Positions 31,930 through 41,396 are shown, numbered from the stretch's first letter. The stretch is DNA of 64,000 nucleotides from Morganella morganii H1r (GCF_000633515.1 NZ_AYMP01000023.1:124001-188000), one strand, 5' to 3'. The notes: generated by a model from the letters alone, not told the origin. Numbers and translations are program-made.

Positions 31930-32793
31930 ATGACAACTCATGATATTACGCTGACAGATCAGATTCCGCTGTTAACGGAAGACGCTGACACATTACTGAC
32001 AGGGGAAAGCACACTGGCCGATCACAACGGCATGCCGCTGACCTTCGGAAATGCGTATCTCACCCTGATGATCTGCCGGGCGGGATACGCGCATATGACA
32101 CTGAATGTTAAATCTCAGGCTGTACGGGCGGGGGATATTCTGGTGCTGGCGGAAGATACGATCGCGCTGCTGAAAAAGCGCTCGCGGGGATTCCGTGTGT
32201 TTTTTTGTCTGATCCCGGCCTCTTTCTCTGCCGAAATCGCTTATGTTCTGCCTAACCCGCTGTTTCTGTTTCTGCATGAATATCCCCGCTGCATTCCGCT
32301 GCCGGAAGAAAAACCGCTGCTGACAATGTGGCTGGCACACATGCAGGATATCACCCGCAACAGCCCGGTTTACCGGCATATTATGCAGCGTAATCATTTA
32401 CAGAATCTGTTTTTGCGGATAGCGGAAAGAATGCCGCCGGATGCCCCGGCAACCACACAAAAATACAGCCGGAAAGAGGCGCTGTGCTGGCGGTTCTGGG
32501 AACTTATCTGCCGCCACAGCCGGGAACACAGGGATGTGCAGTACTATGCGCGGCAGTTAAATATTACGCCGTTTTATCTGTCACAGCTGACCGGAACGTT
32601 TTTCAATCATTCACCCAAATCACTGATCAACCGCCGGGTTATCCCTGAAATCAAGACACTCCTGCGTTACAGTACGCTGTCAGTGGAGCAGATCGCAGAT
32701 AAACTGCACTTTGATGACCCGTCCTATCTGTGCCGCTATTTCAGACGGGAGACCGGCGTTTCCCTGACAACGTACCGGCGGCAGAGCCGCTGA
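31930..32793 (+). CDS. AraC-family transcriptional regulator, target unknown
   Basis: The 287 residues have a cupin-like N-terminal sensing part (residues 1-175) and a C-terminal AraC domain: VQYYARQLNITPFYLSQLTGTFFNHSPKSLINRR and LSVEQIADKLHFDDPSYLCRYFRRETGVSLTTYRRQ. The second helix-turn-helix fits the family closely. It ends one base before the convergent trpR stop. The neighbouring divergent GNAT gene, sharing 169 bases of promoter region, is the most likely target. Confidence 0.85.
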   Translation: MTTHDITLTDQIPLLTEDADTLLTGESTLADHNGMPLTFGNAYLTLMICRAGYAHMTLNVKSQAVRAGDILVLAEDTIALLKKRSRGFRVFFCLIPASFSAEIAYVLPNPLFLFLHEYPRCIPLPEEKPLLTMWLAHMQDITRNSPVYRHIMQRNHLQNLFLRIAERMPPDAPATTQKYSRKEALCWRFWELICRHSREHRDVQYYARQLNITPFYLSQLTGTFFNHSPKSLINRRVIPEIKTLLRYSTLSVEQIADKLHFDDPSYLCRYFRRETGVSLTTYRRQSR

Positions 32794-32794
32794 G

Positions 32795-33100
32795 TTATTT
32801 TTTGCCGCTGAGGAGCTCCTGCTCCAGCCAGGCTTTCACCTCTTCCGGAGCATATTTCAGGCTGTTGGATCCGCGGGTGATGGTCGCAATGCCGACCCCC
32901 AGCTCACTTTTCAGCTCACGCTGGCTCATCTTACCGCGCAGCAGTTCCTCGACGATCCGCACACGTGTGCCCAGCGCCGTGCGCTCATCCGGGGTAAAAA
33001 GCAGCTGAAAAAGGTGGGATTCAATATCCTGTGAATAGGCGTTGCGCAGCAGGCTGACAAAACGCTGCCAGTCGCTGTCCTGAAGTTGGTTTGTCGTCAT
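32795..33100 (-). CDS. trpR: trp operon repressor
   Basis: TrpR binds operators when loaded with tryptophan. The 101 residues are all-helical, with the helix-turn-helix [28 protein letters not shown] containing the DNA-contact residues. E. coli TrpR is 108 residues; the N-terminus is a little shorter here. A TrpR operator lies just upstream, indicating autoregulation. Confidence 0.96.
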   Translation of the reverse strand: MTTNQLQDSDWQRFVSLLRNAYSQDIESHLFQLLFTPDERTALGTRVRIVEELLRGKMSQRELKSELGVGIATITRGSNSLKYAPEEVKAWLEQELLSGKK

Positions 33101-33131
33101 ATGTCACCCCATCGGATCAGGAGTACAAAAA

Positions 33132-33149
33132 GTACCCGTTAACTAGTAC
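33132..33149 (-). promoter_or_regulatory. TrpR operator upstream of trpR
   Basis: GTACCCGTTAACTAGTAC differs from the ideal TrpR palindrome GTACTAGTTAACTAGTAC at two positions. It lies 32 bases before the trpR start, so trpR is almost certainly autoregulated as in E. coli. Confidence 0.85.
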
Positions 33150-33210
33150 ACCAAGGATAACACAAGCCCGGTGCAGCTGTCTTCTGCTGAACCGGGCCGG
33201 AAGGGAAGAA

Positions 33211-35136
33211 TCAGTAACGCATTGATTGCTCGGAAGGTGTCAGCACATCTGCCGGGCGCTGCCCTTTCAGGAAGTTCTGATAAAAGACATCAAACGCCAG
33301 CACATTCTTCACATAACCCCGGGTTTCCGCAAACGGAATAGTTTCCACAAAGGCAACCGCATCGAGCCGTCCGCCGCTGTTGCTCAGCCAGCGGGTCACA
33401 CGGTTAGGGCCCGCATTATACGCGGCACTCGCCAGGATCCGGTTCTGACCGAACTGGTTATACACGCCGTTGAGATACGCGGTGCCTATCTCGATATTTT
33501 TGCGCGGATTAACCAGCTGCGCACTGTTGCTGTAATCCGCAATACCGTTGTCGCGGACCGTCTGGGTTGCCGTTGCCGGCATCAGCTGCATCAGCCCGGT
33601 CGCGCCGACCGGTGAACGTGCCTGCGGGTTCCAGGCACTTTCCTGACGGGCTATCGCCATCGCATAGCTTTTGCTGATATTTTTATTCTGCGTGAACTCA
33701 TCAAACTCACTCTGCCAGGCCAGCGGGAAGCGCTCTTCCAGATGATCCCACAACTTGCCGTTGATCGTCGCCTGCACACTCAGATCCGCCCAGCCCTGCT
33801 CCAGCGCATAACGCGCCAGCTGCGCTTTGCGTGCCGGTGTCTGGCTGCTGACCAGATTCAGCCACTCGGTACGGGCCAGCCCTTCCATCTGCCAGTACAG
33901 CAGCTCACGGATGCGCTGAATTTCCGGCAGATTGCTGATGCTGTTATCCGGTTTATCCGCCGCATTGATCATCATGATATACGGTTTCCCCAGGCGCTGT
34001 GCCGCCACCATCGGATAGAACCCGCGCCCCTGACTGATTTTTTCCAGAATGGCATCTGCTGCCGCTTTATTGCCGCCTTTTTCCAGCAATACCGCGCGCC
34101 AGTACTGCCATTCTTCTTTCTGCTGAGCGTCCGCCGGTAACCGGGTCAGCCAGCGATCCAAATCACGGTCATCTGCGTTACTCAGCGCCAGACGCACGCG
34201 GCGCTCGCGCAGGGTGACAGAATCGGTTTCCTGAATCACCTCGTCACGCCAGGCCGCCTGCTCATCTGTCACGTCGCCCCCCATATACTGCCATGCGATG
34301 GCATCTTTCAGTTGCTGACGCTCGCTGTCATTCATTTTTTGGGCGCGCGCCACACTGTTCAGGTCAGCCCGTGCCGCATCCGGTGATTTGCGGGCATAGG
34401 CGGAGAAAGCGGATATTGTGGCCTGGCGGGTGAAATCGGTCGGGCTCAGTCGGGCAAATGTCACCACTGATGCCGGGTTTTTCTGTAAATTAATCAGGCC
34501 ATTGCTGATGGTCTGATAAGAGGCGGGCAGACGTTTTGCCAGATAACTGACCAGAGAGGAATTGCCATTTTTCAGTGCCAGGCTGATACGTTCAAGAACG
34601 CGCTCCGGTGTCAGGCCACCGGACTGTTCCCAGACATCAAATAATTTATCACAGGAGGACGGCAGAGAGTTTCCCGCCAGCCAGACAGATTTCGCCCCGT
34701 CCAGCGCCACCTGACGGTTTCCGGTCTGCCAGTTGGCATAATAATAGTCGCACTTCGCACTGACCGGTTTCGGCACAGTGGTGCTGTAGCTGACCAGCCC
34801 CTGCCAGTCATTACGTTTGGCCAGTTCACTGATAAATTTATTTTTCAGACTTGCCGCTGACGGCAGATTCGGATGGGTATCCGTAAAATTTTTCACCTGA
34901 CCGGCTGTCAGCAGGCTCATGTCCTGTGTCAGTTCACGGTATTCCAGATAAGGATAGAGCGGATAGTCCCGCAGTGACGGCATCAGGCGTTCCACTTCCG
35001 CCATATTATTGGCATCCCATGCGGATTTGACATCCTGATAGCGCTGACGCTGCTCACTCAGTGAATCCGCTGACGCCAGTGCTGAAAACATCAGCATGCT
35101 GAGGGCTGCCACGCCCGGCCATATACATTTCCTCAT
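33211..35136 (-). CDS. slt: soluble lytic murein transglycosylase
   Basis: Slt70 cleaves peptidoglycan glycan strands to 1,6-anhydromuropeptides in the periplasm. The protein has a signal peptide (CIWPGVAALSMLMFSALASA), a long superhelical U-domain (about residues 25-450) and a C-terminal lysozyme-like domain with the catalytic Glu in AMAIARQESAWNPQARSPVGATGLMQLMP and the AYNAGPNRV motif. I start at ATG 35136, with GGAG 6 bases upstream (641 residues, E. coli 645); the open frame runs 60 bases further without support. It neighbours trpR as in E. coli. Confidence 0.95.
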   Translation of the reverse strand: MRKCIWPGVAALSMLMFSALASADSLSEQRQRYQDVKSAWDANNMAEVERLMPSLRDYPLYPYLEYRELTQDMSLLTAGQVKNFTDTHPNLPSAASLKNKFISELAKRNDWQGLVSYSTTVPKPVSAKCDYYYANWQTGNRQVALDGAKSVWLAGNSLPSSCDKLFDVWEQSGGLTPERVLERISLALKNGNSSLVSYLAKRLPASYQTISNGLINLQKNPASVVTFARLSPTDFTRQATISAFSAYARKSPDAARADLNSVARAQKMNDSERQQLKDAIAWQYMGGDVTDEQAAWRDEVIQETDSVTLRERRVRLALSNADDRDLDRWLTRLPADAQQKEEWQYWRAVLLEKGGNKAAADAILEKISQGRGFYPMVAAQRLGKPYIMMINAADKPDNSISNLPEIQRIRELLYWQMEGLARTEWLNLVSSQTPARKAQLARYALEQGWADLSVQATINGKLWDHLEERFPLAWQSEFDEFTQNKNISKSYAMAIARQESAWNPQARSPVGATGLMQLMPATATQTVRDNGIADYSNSAQLVNPRKNIEIGTAYLNGVYNQFGQNRILASAAYNAGPNRVTRWLSNSGGRLDAVAFVETIPFAETRGYVKNVLAFDVFYQNFLKGQRPADVLTPSEQSMRY

Positions 35137-35370
35137 GATCTGCTCCAGTCTCCTAAATTCCCGTTTATCTGCACAATACCTCAGACCCTGATACACAGTG
35201 TAAGTGCCCTGTCATGCAGACACAAATCATACTGTGGTACCGGATAACCCGATACCCAAAATCGGATTATTCAGAATATATGTCTGATTATTCTTATTGT
35301 GTATTCCCTTTGCCGTAAATGATGGTTTATCAACTAATTCATAGTGATATCATCTGGTATTACCTAGATT
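35137..35370. other. slt upstream region
   Basis: AT-rich non-coding sequence between the slt start and a putative small-RNA promoter. The slt promoter must lie here, but no clear hexamer pair was found. Together with 35371-35714 it makes a 578-base gap that is unusually long for this conserved neighbourhood. Confidence 0.4.
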
Positions 35371-35406
35371 TTTACTATATAGTAAAATTTAATTTAAAAT
35401 TAAAAT
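35371..35406 (+). promoter_or_regulatory. putative promoter overlapping a perfect 16-bp palindrome
   Basis: TTTACTATATAGTAAA (35371-35386) is a perfect palindrome. Its first six bases can act as a -35 (TTTACT), with TAAAAT (35395-35400) as a -10 after 18 bases; a second TAAAAT follows at 35401-35406. A regulator binding the palindrome would occlude the -35. No known enterobacterial operator with this sequence comes to mind. Confidence 0.45.
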
Positions 35407-35514
35407 GATAACAATTCAGGAGTCCGGTTACCGCCGTAAACGGGGTTCTGAGCACTACCAATAACTCTATAAGTAGTGAATATATTTCAGACGACTCCGG
35501 TCGTCTTTTTTTTT
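35407..35514 (+). ncRNA. candidate small RNA or attenuated leader upstream of ettA
   Basis: After the palindromic promoter, the sequence can fold into a cactac / gtagtg stem (35453-35478) and ends in a clear intrinsic terminator: AGACGAC / GTCGTCT (35489-35506) with a TCCG loop and nine Ts. GGAGTC at 35419-35424 can pair with GACTCC at 35493-35498, which would disrupt the terminator, so an attenuation switch is possible. A 19-codon frame from ATG 35405 to TAA 35462 exists but lacks a ribosome-binding site. ettA starts 200 bases downstream. I recognise no known RNA family. Confidence 0.45.
35489..35514 (+). terminator. intrinsic terminator of the putative small RNA
   Basis: A 7-bp GC-containing stem with a tetraloop and nine consecutive Ts. 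No protein-coding gene on the plus strand ends upstream of it, so it must end a short non-coding or leader transcript. Confidence 0.75.
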
Positions 35515-35714
35515 AAACCGGGTGAATCCCCCCGGACAATACAACGACGATCAGAATGTCCGCCGCTTTTTCCGGCCGGGGACATCCGCCGCCGGGACAT
35601 CCCGCAGCCGGAGTCGCTTTAACTAAACGAAAAACTCAGTCATAATGCCACCCAGATGCCCCATAAACGAAAAGTTGTTAAATAATTTTCTTATTTTTCA
35701 AAAGGTATACTACA
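35515..35714 (+). promoter_or_regulatory. ettA upstream region
   Basis: 200 bases without a gene. The part nearest ettA (aaattgttaaataattttcttattt) is AT-rich and likely contains the promoter, but the hexamers are ambiguous. AAGGT lies 10 bases before the ettA start. Confidence 0.35.
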
Positions 35715-37382
35715 TTGGCTCAATACGTTTATTCGATGCACCGTGTCGGCAAAATTGTGCCGCCGAAGCGTCATATACTGAAAAATATCTCTCTGAGTTT
35801 CTTCCCGGGCGCCAAAATCGGTGTTCTCGGCCTGAATGGTGCCGGTAAATCAACCCTGCTGCGCATCATGGCAGGTGTGGATACCGACATTGAAGGTGAA
35901 GCACGTCCGCAACCCGGCCTGAACATCGGCTATCTGCCGCAGGAACCGAAACTGAATCCGGAGCACACTGTCCGTGAAGCGGTTGAAGAAGCCGTTGCCG
36001 AAGTAAAACAAGCCCTGACCCGTCTGGATGAAGTGTACGCGCTGTACGCCGATCCGGATGCGGACTTTGACAAACTCGCCAAAGAGCAGGGTGAACTGGA
36101 AGCGATTATCCAGTCTCATGACGGCCATAACCTGGATAACCAGCTGGAACGGGCGGCAGATGCCCTGCGTTTACCGGCCTGGGATGCCAAAATCGGTAAT
36201 CTGTCCGGAGGTGAGCGCCGCCGTGTGGCTATCTGCCGCCTGCTGCTGGAAAAACCGGATATGCTGCTGCTCGATGAACCGACCAACCACCTGGATGCGG
36301 AATCGGTCGCCTGGCTGGAACGCTTCCTGCACGACTACGAAGGTACCGTTGTGGCGATCACCCATGACCGTTACTTCCTTGATAACGTCGCCGGCTGGAT
36401 CCTCGAACTTGACCGCGGTGAAGGTATTCCGTGGGAAGGGAACTACTCCAGCTGGCTGGAGCAGAAAGATGCCCGTCTGGCACAGGAAGCGTCTTCTGAA
36501 GCGGCCCGCCGCAAGTCTATCGAGAAAGAGCTGGAGTGGATCCGTCAGAATCCGAAAGGCCGTCAGTCCAAGGGCAAGGCCCGTCTGGCCCGCTTTGAGG
36601 AACTGAACAGTGTCGAGTACCAGAAACGCAACGAGACCAACGAACTCTTTATTCCGCCTGGTCCGCGTCTGGGTGACAAAGTGCTGGAAGTGGAAAACCT
36701 GACCAAATCCTACGATGGCCGCACCCTGATCGATAACCTGAGTTTCTCCCTGCCGAAAGGGGCGATTGTCGGGATTATCGGGCCGAACGGTGCGGGTAAA
36801 TCCACGCTGTTCCGCATGATCAGCGGTAAAGAACAGCCGGATTCCGGTACTATCACTCTCGGTGATACCGTCACTATCGCGTCTGTTGATCAGTTCCGTG
36901 ATTCCATGGATGATAAGAAAACCGTCTGGGAAGAAGTCTCCGGCGGGCAGGATATCATGCGTATCGGCACCACTGAAATCCCGAGCCGTGCTTATGTCGG
37001 ACGCTTTAACTTCAAAGGCGTTGACCAGGGCAAACGTGTCGGTGAGTTATCCGGTGGTGAGCGCGGCCGCCTGCATCTGGCCAAACTGCTGCAGGTCGGC
37101 GGCAACATGCTGCTGCTCGATGAACCGACCAACGACCTGGATATCGAAACCCTGCGCGCACTGGAAAACGCCTTGCTGGAATTCCCGGGCTGCGCCATGG
37201 TCATTTCCCATGACCGCTGGTTCCTCGACCGTATCGCCACCCATATCATCGACTATCAGGATGAGGGGAAAGTGGAGTTCTTCGAAGGTAACTTCAGTGA
37301 ATATGAAGATTACAAGAAACGGACCCTCGGCGAGGCCGCACTGGAGCCACACCGCATCAAGTACAAACGTATGACCAAATAG
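35715..37382 (+). CDS. ettA: energy-dependent translational throttle protein EttA (ABC-F)
   Basis: EttA binds the ribosomal E site and couples early elongation to the ATP/ADP ratio. The 555 residues equal E. coli EttA. Two ABC domains are present: Walker A GLNGAGKST (about 40-48) and GPNGAGKST (about 357-365), signatures LSGGERRR and LSGGERGR, Walker B LLLDEPTNHLDAES and LLLDEPTNDLDIET. The linker between them contains ELEWIRQNPKGRQSKGKARLARFEEL. The start codon is TTG at 35715 (then GCT CAA), which fixes the conserved MAQYVYSMHRVGK N-terminus. It ends in a strong terminator. Confidence 0.98.
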   Translation: MAQYVYSMHRVGKIVPPKRHILKNISLSFFPGAKIGVLGLNGAGKSTLLRIMAGVDTDIEGEARPQPGLNIGYLPQEPKLNPEHTVREAVEEAVAEVKQALTRLDEVYALYADPDADFDKLAKEQGELEAIIQSHDGHNLDNQLERAADALRLPAWDAKIGNLSGGERRRVAICRLLLEKPDMLLLDEPTNHLDAESVAWLERFLHDYEGTVVAITHDRYFLDNVAGWILELDRGEGIPWEGNYSSWLEQKDARLAQEASSEAARRKSIEKELEWIRQNPKGRQSKGKARLARFEELNSVEYQKRNETNELFIPPGPRLGDKVLEVENLTKSYDGRTLIDNLSFSLPKGAIVGIIGPNGAGKSTLFRMISGKEQPDSGTITLGDTVTIASVDQFRDSMDDKKTVWEEVSGGQDIMRIGTTEIPSRAYVGRFNFKGVDQGKRVGELSGGERGRLHLAKLLQVGGNMLLLDEPTNDLDIETLRALENALLEFPGCAMVISHDRWFLDRIATHIIDYQDEGKVEFFEGNFSEYEDYKKRTLGEAALEPHRIKYKRMTK

Positions 37383-37394
37383 GTCATATAACGG

Positions 37395-37431
37395 AAAATG
37401 CCGCGTAGTGAGGAACCACGCGGCATTTTTT
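37395..37431 (+). terminator. ettA terminator
   Basis: Perfect 12-bp arms aaaatgccgcgt (37395-37406) and acgcggcatttt (37418-37429) with T run, 13 bases after the ettA stop. Confidence 0.92.
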
Positions 37432-37726
37432 GGTTGGATGGATAAAAGAGTGTCTTTTGTTACGGGTATTACATTGAACCTGGTACTTAAGGTACAACCG
37501 AAGCTGACTTACCACTTCATATTTACCGCTTTTATAACACTTAAAACTGACAAACTATCAATCAGTTAACACCATCAGTAAAGGGATCCTTTACTCTTCA
37601 TCGTTCCTCCCTTTGTTGCCCTGAATTCTGCCGGACGCTGTGTATTGTCCTTGTTCTTTCAGTATAGAAGAGAAAAATAATTTCTCACGGAATTACCCGA
37701 TTATTTTCCGATTCTCACAACATTCT
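37432..37726. other. non-coding gap between convergent ettA and nadR
   Basis: About 295 bases without a gene. The only structure seen is a short imperfect palindrome around ggtacttaaggtacaacc (near 37480-37500). No terminator with a good stem is evident for nadR. The region could be a remnant of a lost gene, but no decayed frame is recognisable. Confidence 0.4.
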
Positions 37727-38989
37727 TTATTTTTGCTGATCCCCGTCACGAATTTCAGGGGCATCCAGCATCAGCAGACGCTGAACCAGGCCGACACACT
37801 CGAGAAAACGGGTGTCGTAATCCGCCGATGTCACATGGACAAACTTAATGCCGTTTTCCCGCAGCATATCGATCAGCAGATCCTGAAACGCTTTGCGGTC
37901 ATTGTCACTGCCGAGGCTGCGCAGTCCGTCTGCCACCCACGGTGTATTATTTTCCAGCAGGATCACCAGGTCAAAGCGGTATTCCGCAATCAGCGCCTGC
38001 ACAAACGGATGCTCTTTACCCTCATACCGTTTGCAGAAAGCCTGGGTCGTGACAAAATCGGTATCCACAAAGGCAACTTTATTGGCATATTTCACTGCAA
38101 AATCAATATACTGAGCATGCCCCAGTGCGATTTTGTCATAGTCGGAATATTGCAGTGCCATTTCATCACCGCCCAGGTGGGAAAACACATAATCGCGTCC
38201 GTATTCCCAGGCGCTGGTGGTATTGAACATATTCGCCAGTTTATTGACGAGTGTGGATTTGCCGCTGGACTCCCCGCCGAGCACCGCCACCGTCCGCACA
38301 AAGAACGGTTTAACCTCGGTCGGAATGTAGTCCCAGTAGCGGAACGGTGCCTGACGGATCTGCCGTCCGCTGATATTCATAAAGGTACGCTCCGGGTCGA
38401 TAAGCACCGTTTCAATGCCGAACGATTCACGGTAGCGCGGCACATCCGCTTTTTCGCCTGAATAGATAAAATCCGGTGAGATCCCTTTTTCCCGCATAAA
38501 CTGGCACACGCCCTGACTCCAGTGTTCCCAGCCGTGCGGATACGGATCATAAGCATGCTCATCAAATGAGTGAATGCGGATATTTTTCTGATATTTAAAG
38601 GTTTGCAGAAGCCAGCGCAGGCGATCACTGACAGTCGGCTGCTGAGACATCGAACTGTTGATAAACAGCGCCTTATCACGCGGTTCATCGTGACAGAGGA
38701 TCACATGCAGCTCATCCACCTGGCTGCACGCCCGCTGGATCAGATAAATATGGCCGGTGTGCAGCGGATAAAATTTCCCGAATACCACCCCGGTAATTTT
38801 TTGCTTCAGCGGGTAATCCAGCCCCAGCGCACTGTGCAGCCCGGCCAGCTTCTGACCGCCGGGGCTTTTGATTTTGTTGTTGATCAGCTGGCTGAGATAC
38901 CCTTTGGTCACCCCGCACTGATCCGCCAGTTGCTGGAGTGTGACACCTGCCTGCTTAATGGCTTGTTTCAGATAGGAAAAATCGGTCAT
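37727..38989 (-). CDS. nadR: NAD biosynthesis regulator / NMN adenylyltransferase / ribosylnicotinamide kinase
   Basis: NadR is trifunctional. The N-terminal helix-turn-helix (VTLQQLADQCGVTKGYLSQLIN) represses NAD genes; the nucleotidyltransferase domain carries GVVFGKFYPLHTGHIYLI; the C-terminal kinase has the P-loop GGESSGKSTLVNKL and phosphorylates nicotinamide riboside. I start at ATG 38989 with GAGG 4 to 8 bases upstream (420 residues, E. coli 410), not the in-frame GTG 12 bases earlier. It follows radA by 12 bases, consistent with a serB-radA-nadR operon. Confidence 0.95.
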   Translation of the reverse strand: MTDFSYLKQAIKQAGVTLQQLADQCGVTKGYLSQLINNKIKSPGGQKLAGLHSALGLDYPLKQKITGVVFGKFYPLHTGHIYLIQRACSQVDELHVILCHDEPRDKALFINSSMSQQPTVSDRLRWLLQTFKYQKNIRIHSFDEHAYDPYPHGWEHWSQGVCQFMREKGISPDFIYSGEKADVPRYRESFGIETVLIDPERTFMNISGRQIRQAPFRYWDYIPTEVKPFFVRTVAVLGGESSGKSTLVNKLANMFNTTSAWEYGRDYVFSHLGGDEMALQYSDYDKIALGHAQYIDFAVKYANKVAFVDTDFVTTQAFCKRYEGKEHPFVQALIAEYRFDLVILLENNTPWVADGLRSLGSDNDRKAFQDLLIDMLRENGIKFVHVTSADYDTRFLECVGLVQRLLMLDAPEIRDGDQQK

Positions 38990-39001
38990 TCTCTGCCTCA
39001 C

Positions 39002-40390
39002 TTATTCCAGTTCATCCAGTACAGACAGGGCATCTGACAGTTTTTTCACCCCGAACACCTGCATACCCGGCGGCGGATTTTTCGGGCGGTTGGCATTCGG
39101 CACAATCGCCCGTTTAAAACCGTGTTTGGCCGCTTCCGAGATCCGCTCCTGGCCGCTCGGCACCGGACGGATCTCTCCCGCCAGCCCGACTTCGCCGAAG
39201 ATCACCACATCACGCGGGATCGGCCGGTCACGGAAACTGGAAACCAGCGAGAGCAGCAGCGCCAGATCCGCACTGGTTTCGGTGACTTTCACCCCGCCGA
39301 CCACGTTGACGAATACATCCTGATCCGACATCTGCAGTCCGCCGTGACGATGCAGTACCGCCAGGAGGATAGCCAGCCGGTTTTGCTCCAGCCCGACCGC
39401 CACCCGGCGCGGGTTCGACATCATCGAATGATCCACCAGCGCCTGGATTTCCACCAGCAGCGGACGTGTGCCTTCCCAGACCACCATCACCGAACTGCCG
39501 GACGTGATTTCATCCCCGCGGCTCAGGAAAATGGCGGACGGGTTGCTCACCTCGCGCAGCCCCTGCTCCGTCATCGCAAACACGCCCAGCTCATTCACCG
39601 CACCAAAGCGGTTTTTATGGCTGCGCAGTGTACGGAAACGGGAATCGGCCTCGCCGTCGAGCATGACCGAGCAGTCAATACAGTGTTCAAGTACTTTCGG
39701 CCCCGCCAGAGAGCCGTCTTTGGTGACGTGGCCGACCATAATGATCGCCACACCCCGGGTTTTGGCAAAGCGGGTCAGATAGGCGGCGGTTTCGCGCACC
39801 TGTGCCACACTGCCCGGCGAAGACTGAATATCCGCCATGTGCATCACCTGGATGGAGTCAATCACCATCAGCTTCGGCTGTTCCTGCTCTGCGATCAGGC
39901 AAATCTGCTCAATCGCCGTTTCCGACAGCATATTGAGGTTATCCATCGGCAGCCCGAGGCGGTGGGCCCGCATCGCTACCTGCTGCAAGGATTCCTCCCC
40001 CGTGACATACAGTGTTTTCATCTGCGCGGCGAGCTGGCACATGGTCTGTAACAGCAGGGTACTTTTCCCGGCACCCGGGTTACCGCCGATCAGAATAGCG
40101 CTGCCCGGTACCACGCCGCCGCCCAGCACGCGGTCAAATTCTTTGAAACCGGTAGAGAAACGCGGCAGTTCCTCAAGACTGATTTCCGACAGTTTCTGTA
40201 CTTTGCTGACACCGCTCTGTCCGGCATAACCGCTGAGACGGTCACTGCGCGCCGCCGAAGATGAAACAGAAGCCAGCCGGACTTCCGTGATGGTATTCCA
40301 CGCCTGACACGCGGTACACTGCCCCTGCCAGCGGGGATAATCCGCCCCGCACTCGTTACAGACAAAGGCGCGTTTTGCTGGTTTTGCCAC
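39002..40390 (-). CDS. radA: DNA repair protein RadA (Sms)
   Basis: RadA is a RecA-like branch-migration helicase. The 462 residues comprise an N-terminal C4 zinc finger (CNECGADYPRWQGQCTAC, about 11-28), a RecA core with Walker A GGNPGAGKST (about 102-111), the RadA-specific KNRFGA motif (about 258) and a C-terminal Lon-like domain (DVFVNVVGGVKVTETSADLALLLSLVSS). Length matches E. coli (460). It lies between serB and nadR. Confidence 0.97.
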   Translation of the reverse strand: MAKPAKRAFVCNECGADYPRWQGQCTACQAWNTITEVRLASVSSSAARSDRLSGYAGQSGVSKVQKLSEISLEELPRFSTGFKEFDRVLGGGVVPGSAILIGGNPGAGKSTLLLQTMCQLAAQMKTLYVTGEESLQQVAMRAHRLGLPMDNLNMLSETAIEQICLIAEQEQPKLMVIDSIQVMHMADIQSSPGSVAQVRETAAYLTRFAKTRGVAIIMVGHVTKDGSLAGPKVLEHCIDCSVMLDGEADSRFRTLRSHKNRFGAVNELGVFAMTEQGLREVSNPSAIFLSRGDEITSGSSVMVVWEGTRPLLVEIQALVDHSMMSNPRRVAVGLEQNRLAILLAVLHRHGGLQMSDQDVFVNVVGGVKVTETSADLALLLSLVSSFRDRPIPRDVVIFGEVGLAGEIRPVPSGQERISEAAKHGFKRAIVPNANRPKNPPPGMQVFGVKKLSDALSVLDELE

Positions 40391-40415
40391 TCGTGACCCC
40401 GTAATAACTGATAAA

Positions 40416-41396
40416 TTAACGTTCTTCGTGTTTCAGACCACCGCTGAGGGTGCACATCACCCCCATCAGGTCGGCGTGGCGGATAGCCACTTTTGCCCGC
40501 GCATACACTTTCGGTTTGGCGTGAAATGCGATACCGAGGCCGGCTTTTTTCAGCATTTTCAGGTCATTGGCACCATCACCGATCGCCACGGTCTGCTCTA
40601 AAGGAATATTGAGAAATTCCGCCAGTTTCACCAGCGCCTGCGCTTTGTATTTGGCATCCACCACCGGGCCCTTGACTTTACCGGTCAGTTTGCCGTCTTT
40701 GATTTCCAGCTGATTGGCATAGACGGCAATCAGGCGCAGAGAATCTTTTAAATAATTGGCGTAGAAAGTAAATCCGCCGGAGGCAATCGCGACATGCCAG
40801 TCCATCGCCTGGAGTTTGCGCACCAGGCTGGTCAGCCCCGGCATCAGCGGCAGCGTATCCAGCACCTGCTGTAAAATGGCGGCATCCGCCCCGGCCAGCA
40901 GGCCGACACGCGCTTTCAGGCTTTCGCTGAAATCCAGCTCGCCCTGCATCGCTCTTTCTGTCACTTCCGCAACTTCATCACCGACACCCGCCAGCCGGGC
41001 GATTTCATCGATACATTCGATTTGGATTGCGGTGGAATCCATATCCATCATCAATAATCCGGGAGAGCGCAATTTCGGAATGTTCCCCAGCGGCACCACA
41101 TCCATCTGAAACTCATCCGCCACCCGTTTGATGCGACCGGTCAGGCTGCCTGCGATCCGCACCACCTGATAGTCATCAATCCGCCATGACGAGACCACCA
41201 CAATTGCCGCCCCCAGCCGGTGCTGGAAATCGCTGATCCGCGCCTTATCCAGCCCGCGCCCGTACAGCAGCCAGCCGCTGTCACCCGCCCGGTAATCCAG
41301 CGGCATCACTTCATCACCGCTCAGGGAAAGAGGAAGGCCCGGCCACTTATGGATTTCATTCGGCAAATAACAGTAGGTCAGACTCGTCGACATCAA
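40416..41396 (-). CDS. serB: phosphoserine phosphatase
   Basis: SerB dephosphorylates phosphoserine in the last step of serine synthesis. The 326 residues (E. coli 322) are a HAD phosphatase with catalytic DMDSTAIQIECIDEIA (about 115-130), the Ser/Thr motif IASGGFTFYA and metal-binding GDGANDLKMLKKAGLGIAFHAKP. The N-terminal ~100 residues form the family's extra domain. It is divergent from smp. Confidence 0.97.
   Translation of the reverse strand: MMSTSLTYCYLPNEIHKWPGLPLSLSGDEVMPLDYRAGDSGWLLYGRGLDKARISDFQHRLGAAIVVVSSWRIDDYQVVRIAGSLTGRIKRVADEFQMDVVPLGNIPKLRSPGLLMMDMDSTAIQIECIDEIARLAGVGDEVAEVTERAMQGELDFSESLKARVGLLAGADAAILQQVLDTLPLMPGLTSLVRKLQAMDWHVAIASGGFTFYANYLKDSLRLIAVYANQLEIKDGKLTGKVKGPVVDAKYKAQALVKLAEFLNIPLEQTVAIGDGANDLKMLKKAGLGIAFHAKPKVYARAKVAIRHADLMGVMCTLSGGLKHEER

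Noticed and set aside
35405..35464. 19-codon leader-peptide frame inside the putative small RNA
   Set aside because: The ATG overlaps the promoter region and has no ribosome-binding site; no amino-acid bias suggesting attenuation control.
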